Positions 6,544 through 6,965 of a stretch of 6,965 nucleotides of DNA are shown here, piece after piece. How positions within the stretch are numbered: position 1 is the stretch's first letter; each line of letters opens with the position of its first letter. The position numbers and the translations under genes were made by a program. The notes beneath the pieces were generated by a model. The model did no database searches and was not told the DNA's origin. It was given only the letters and a program-made list of their open reading frames with translations. This DNA is from Candidatus Falkowiibacteriota bacterium (GTDB taxonomy: Bacteria; Patescibacteriota; Patescibacteriia; Patescibacteriales; GWE2-39-37), in NCBI GenBank assembly GCA_013335665.1, contig JAAXVE010000045.1, positions 1 to 6,965 of the forward strand, given 5' to 3'.

Positions 6544-6965
6544 ATGTTCGATTTCGTTTCAAAAATGGATTTTTTCGAGCGCAAAGTAAATTTCGCTCTA
6601 GACGGCCGTACGGAAAGTTCTCTTTCAACGGTTTTTTTGGATTTGGTTAGCAATGTCTGTAATCATAATTGTATTTTTTGCGATGGTAAATTTTATGACA
6701 TAGAGCCAAAAATGTTCGACTTGCAGCAGCTCAACCGTATGGTTGACGAGCTTGTTAAGCTTGAGACGGATTCGGTCATCATAATTGGCGAAGGAGGAGA
6801 GTCCTTGCTGAATCCTCATTTCCCATTTCTGGCCAAGCAGCTGAAGTCAGTCGGCATACATTTAGGGTTGTACACCAACGGGGGCATATTAAATAATGAA
6901 ATATTAGAGGCGCTGGCCGGACTCGATTTCGTCAGAGTTTCCTTGGACGCAGGTTCCGCAAAGAC
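6544..6965 (+). CDS. Radical SAM enzyme (3' partial)
   Basis: An open frame starts at ATG 6544, 18 nt after the methyltransferase stop, and runs through the window edge; 140 complete codons are visible. The motif VCNHNCIFCDG gives C39, C43 and C46 in the CxxxCxxC arrangement that binds the radical SAM [4Fe-4S] cluster. The rest of the barrel start follows in order: IGEGGESLLNPHF (81-93), the GGE-type SAM-binding motif with Ser where Pro is common; LYTNGG (109-114); and VRVSLDAG (130-137). This matches MoaA/SPASM-like radical SAM proteins. Whether a C-terminal SPASM or other auxiliary cluster exists cannot be seen. Such enzymes cleave SAM to a 5'-deoxyadenosyl radical to modify peptides, sugars, nucleosides or cofactors. 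The Shine-Dalgarno is poor (AAAAGG at 6524-6529, 14 nt away), so coupling to the upstream gene is likely; M8 (ATG 6565) is an alternative start. Substrate unknown. Confidence 0.88.
   Translation, partial: MFDFVSKMDFFERKVNFALDGRTESSLSTVFLDLVSNVCNHNCIFCDGKFYDIEPKMFDLQQLNRMVDELVKLETDSVIIIGEGGESLLNPHFPFLAKQLKSVGIHLGLYTNGGILNNEILEALAGLDFVRVSLDAGSAK

Noticed and set aside
1..6965. CRISPR array, tRNA, rRNA, transposase or attachment site
   Set aside because: No regularly spaced repeats, tRNA-like cloverleaf with a CCA-proximal stem, rRNA motif or transposase signature was seen on either strand.

Overview
The window looks like chromosomal DNA from an uncultured bacterium, most plausibly of the Patescibacteria/Candidate Phyla Radiation type. 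That placement is inference from gene style: a secreted beta-propeller protein with aspartate-rich calcium motifs, a compact UvrB, a DksA-like zinc-finger protein, and two genes without visible Shine-Dalgarno sequences. There is no rRNA or marker phylogeny here to prove it. Stops used are TAG and TAA, and no in-frame TGA is needed to read any gene, so nothing points to a recoded TGA.

Layout. (1) Positions 2-2473 (+) hold the 3' part of a large exported protein with a C-terminal beta-propeller domain (COG4880 type), closed by a hairpin terminator. (2) Positions 2474-2815 hold no conventional gene. They carry a near-consensus promoter embedded in a 15-bp perfect inverted repeat, then a roughly 150-nt leader that can fold into an intrinsic terminator or a competing hairpin, then a strong ribosome binding site. 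(3) Positions 2816-3412 (+) encode a 198-aa protein with two DksA/TraR-type zinc fingers. (4) Positions 3413-3524 hold two strong terminators between convergent genes. (5) Positions 3525-5345 (-) encode UvrB, complete through the helicase core but without the usual C-terminal UVR domain. (6) Positions 5346-5493 are a divergent promoter region with overlapping palindromes. (7) Positions 5494-6525 (+) encode an XRE-type helix-turn-helix fused to a class I SAM methyltransferase. (8) Positions 6544-6965 (+) hold the start of a radical SAM enzyme that runs off the window.

The first three genes are separately terminated units with housekeeping, stress or surface roles. The last two form a probable operon (18-nt gap) in visibly AT-richer DNA, pairing a methyltransferase that carries its own DNA-binding domain with a radical SAM enzyme. 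This looks like the front of a small accessory modification or biosynthesis cassette that may regulate itself through the palindromes over its promoter. It is the best candidate for an undescribed system. The attenuator-like leader of the tandem zinc-finger gene is the second.
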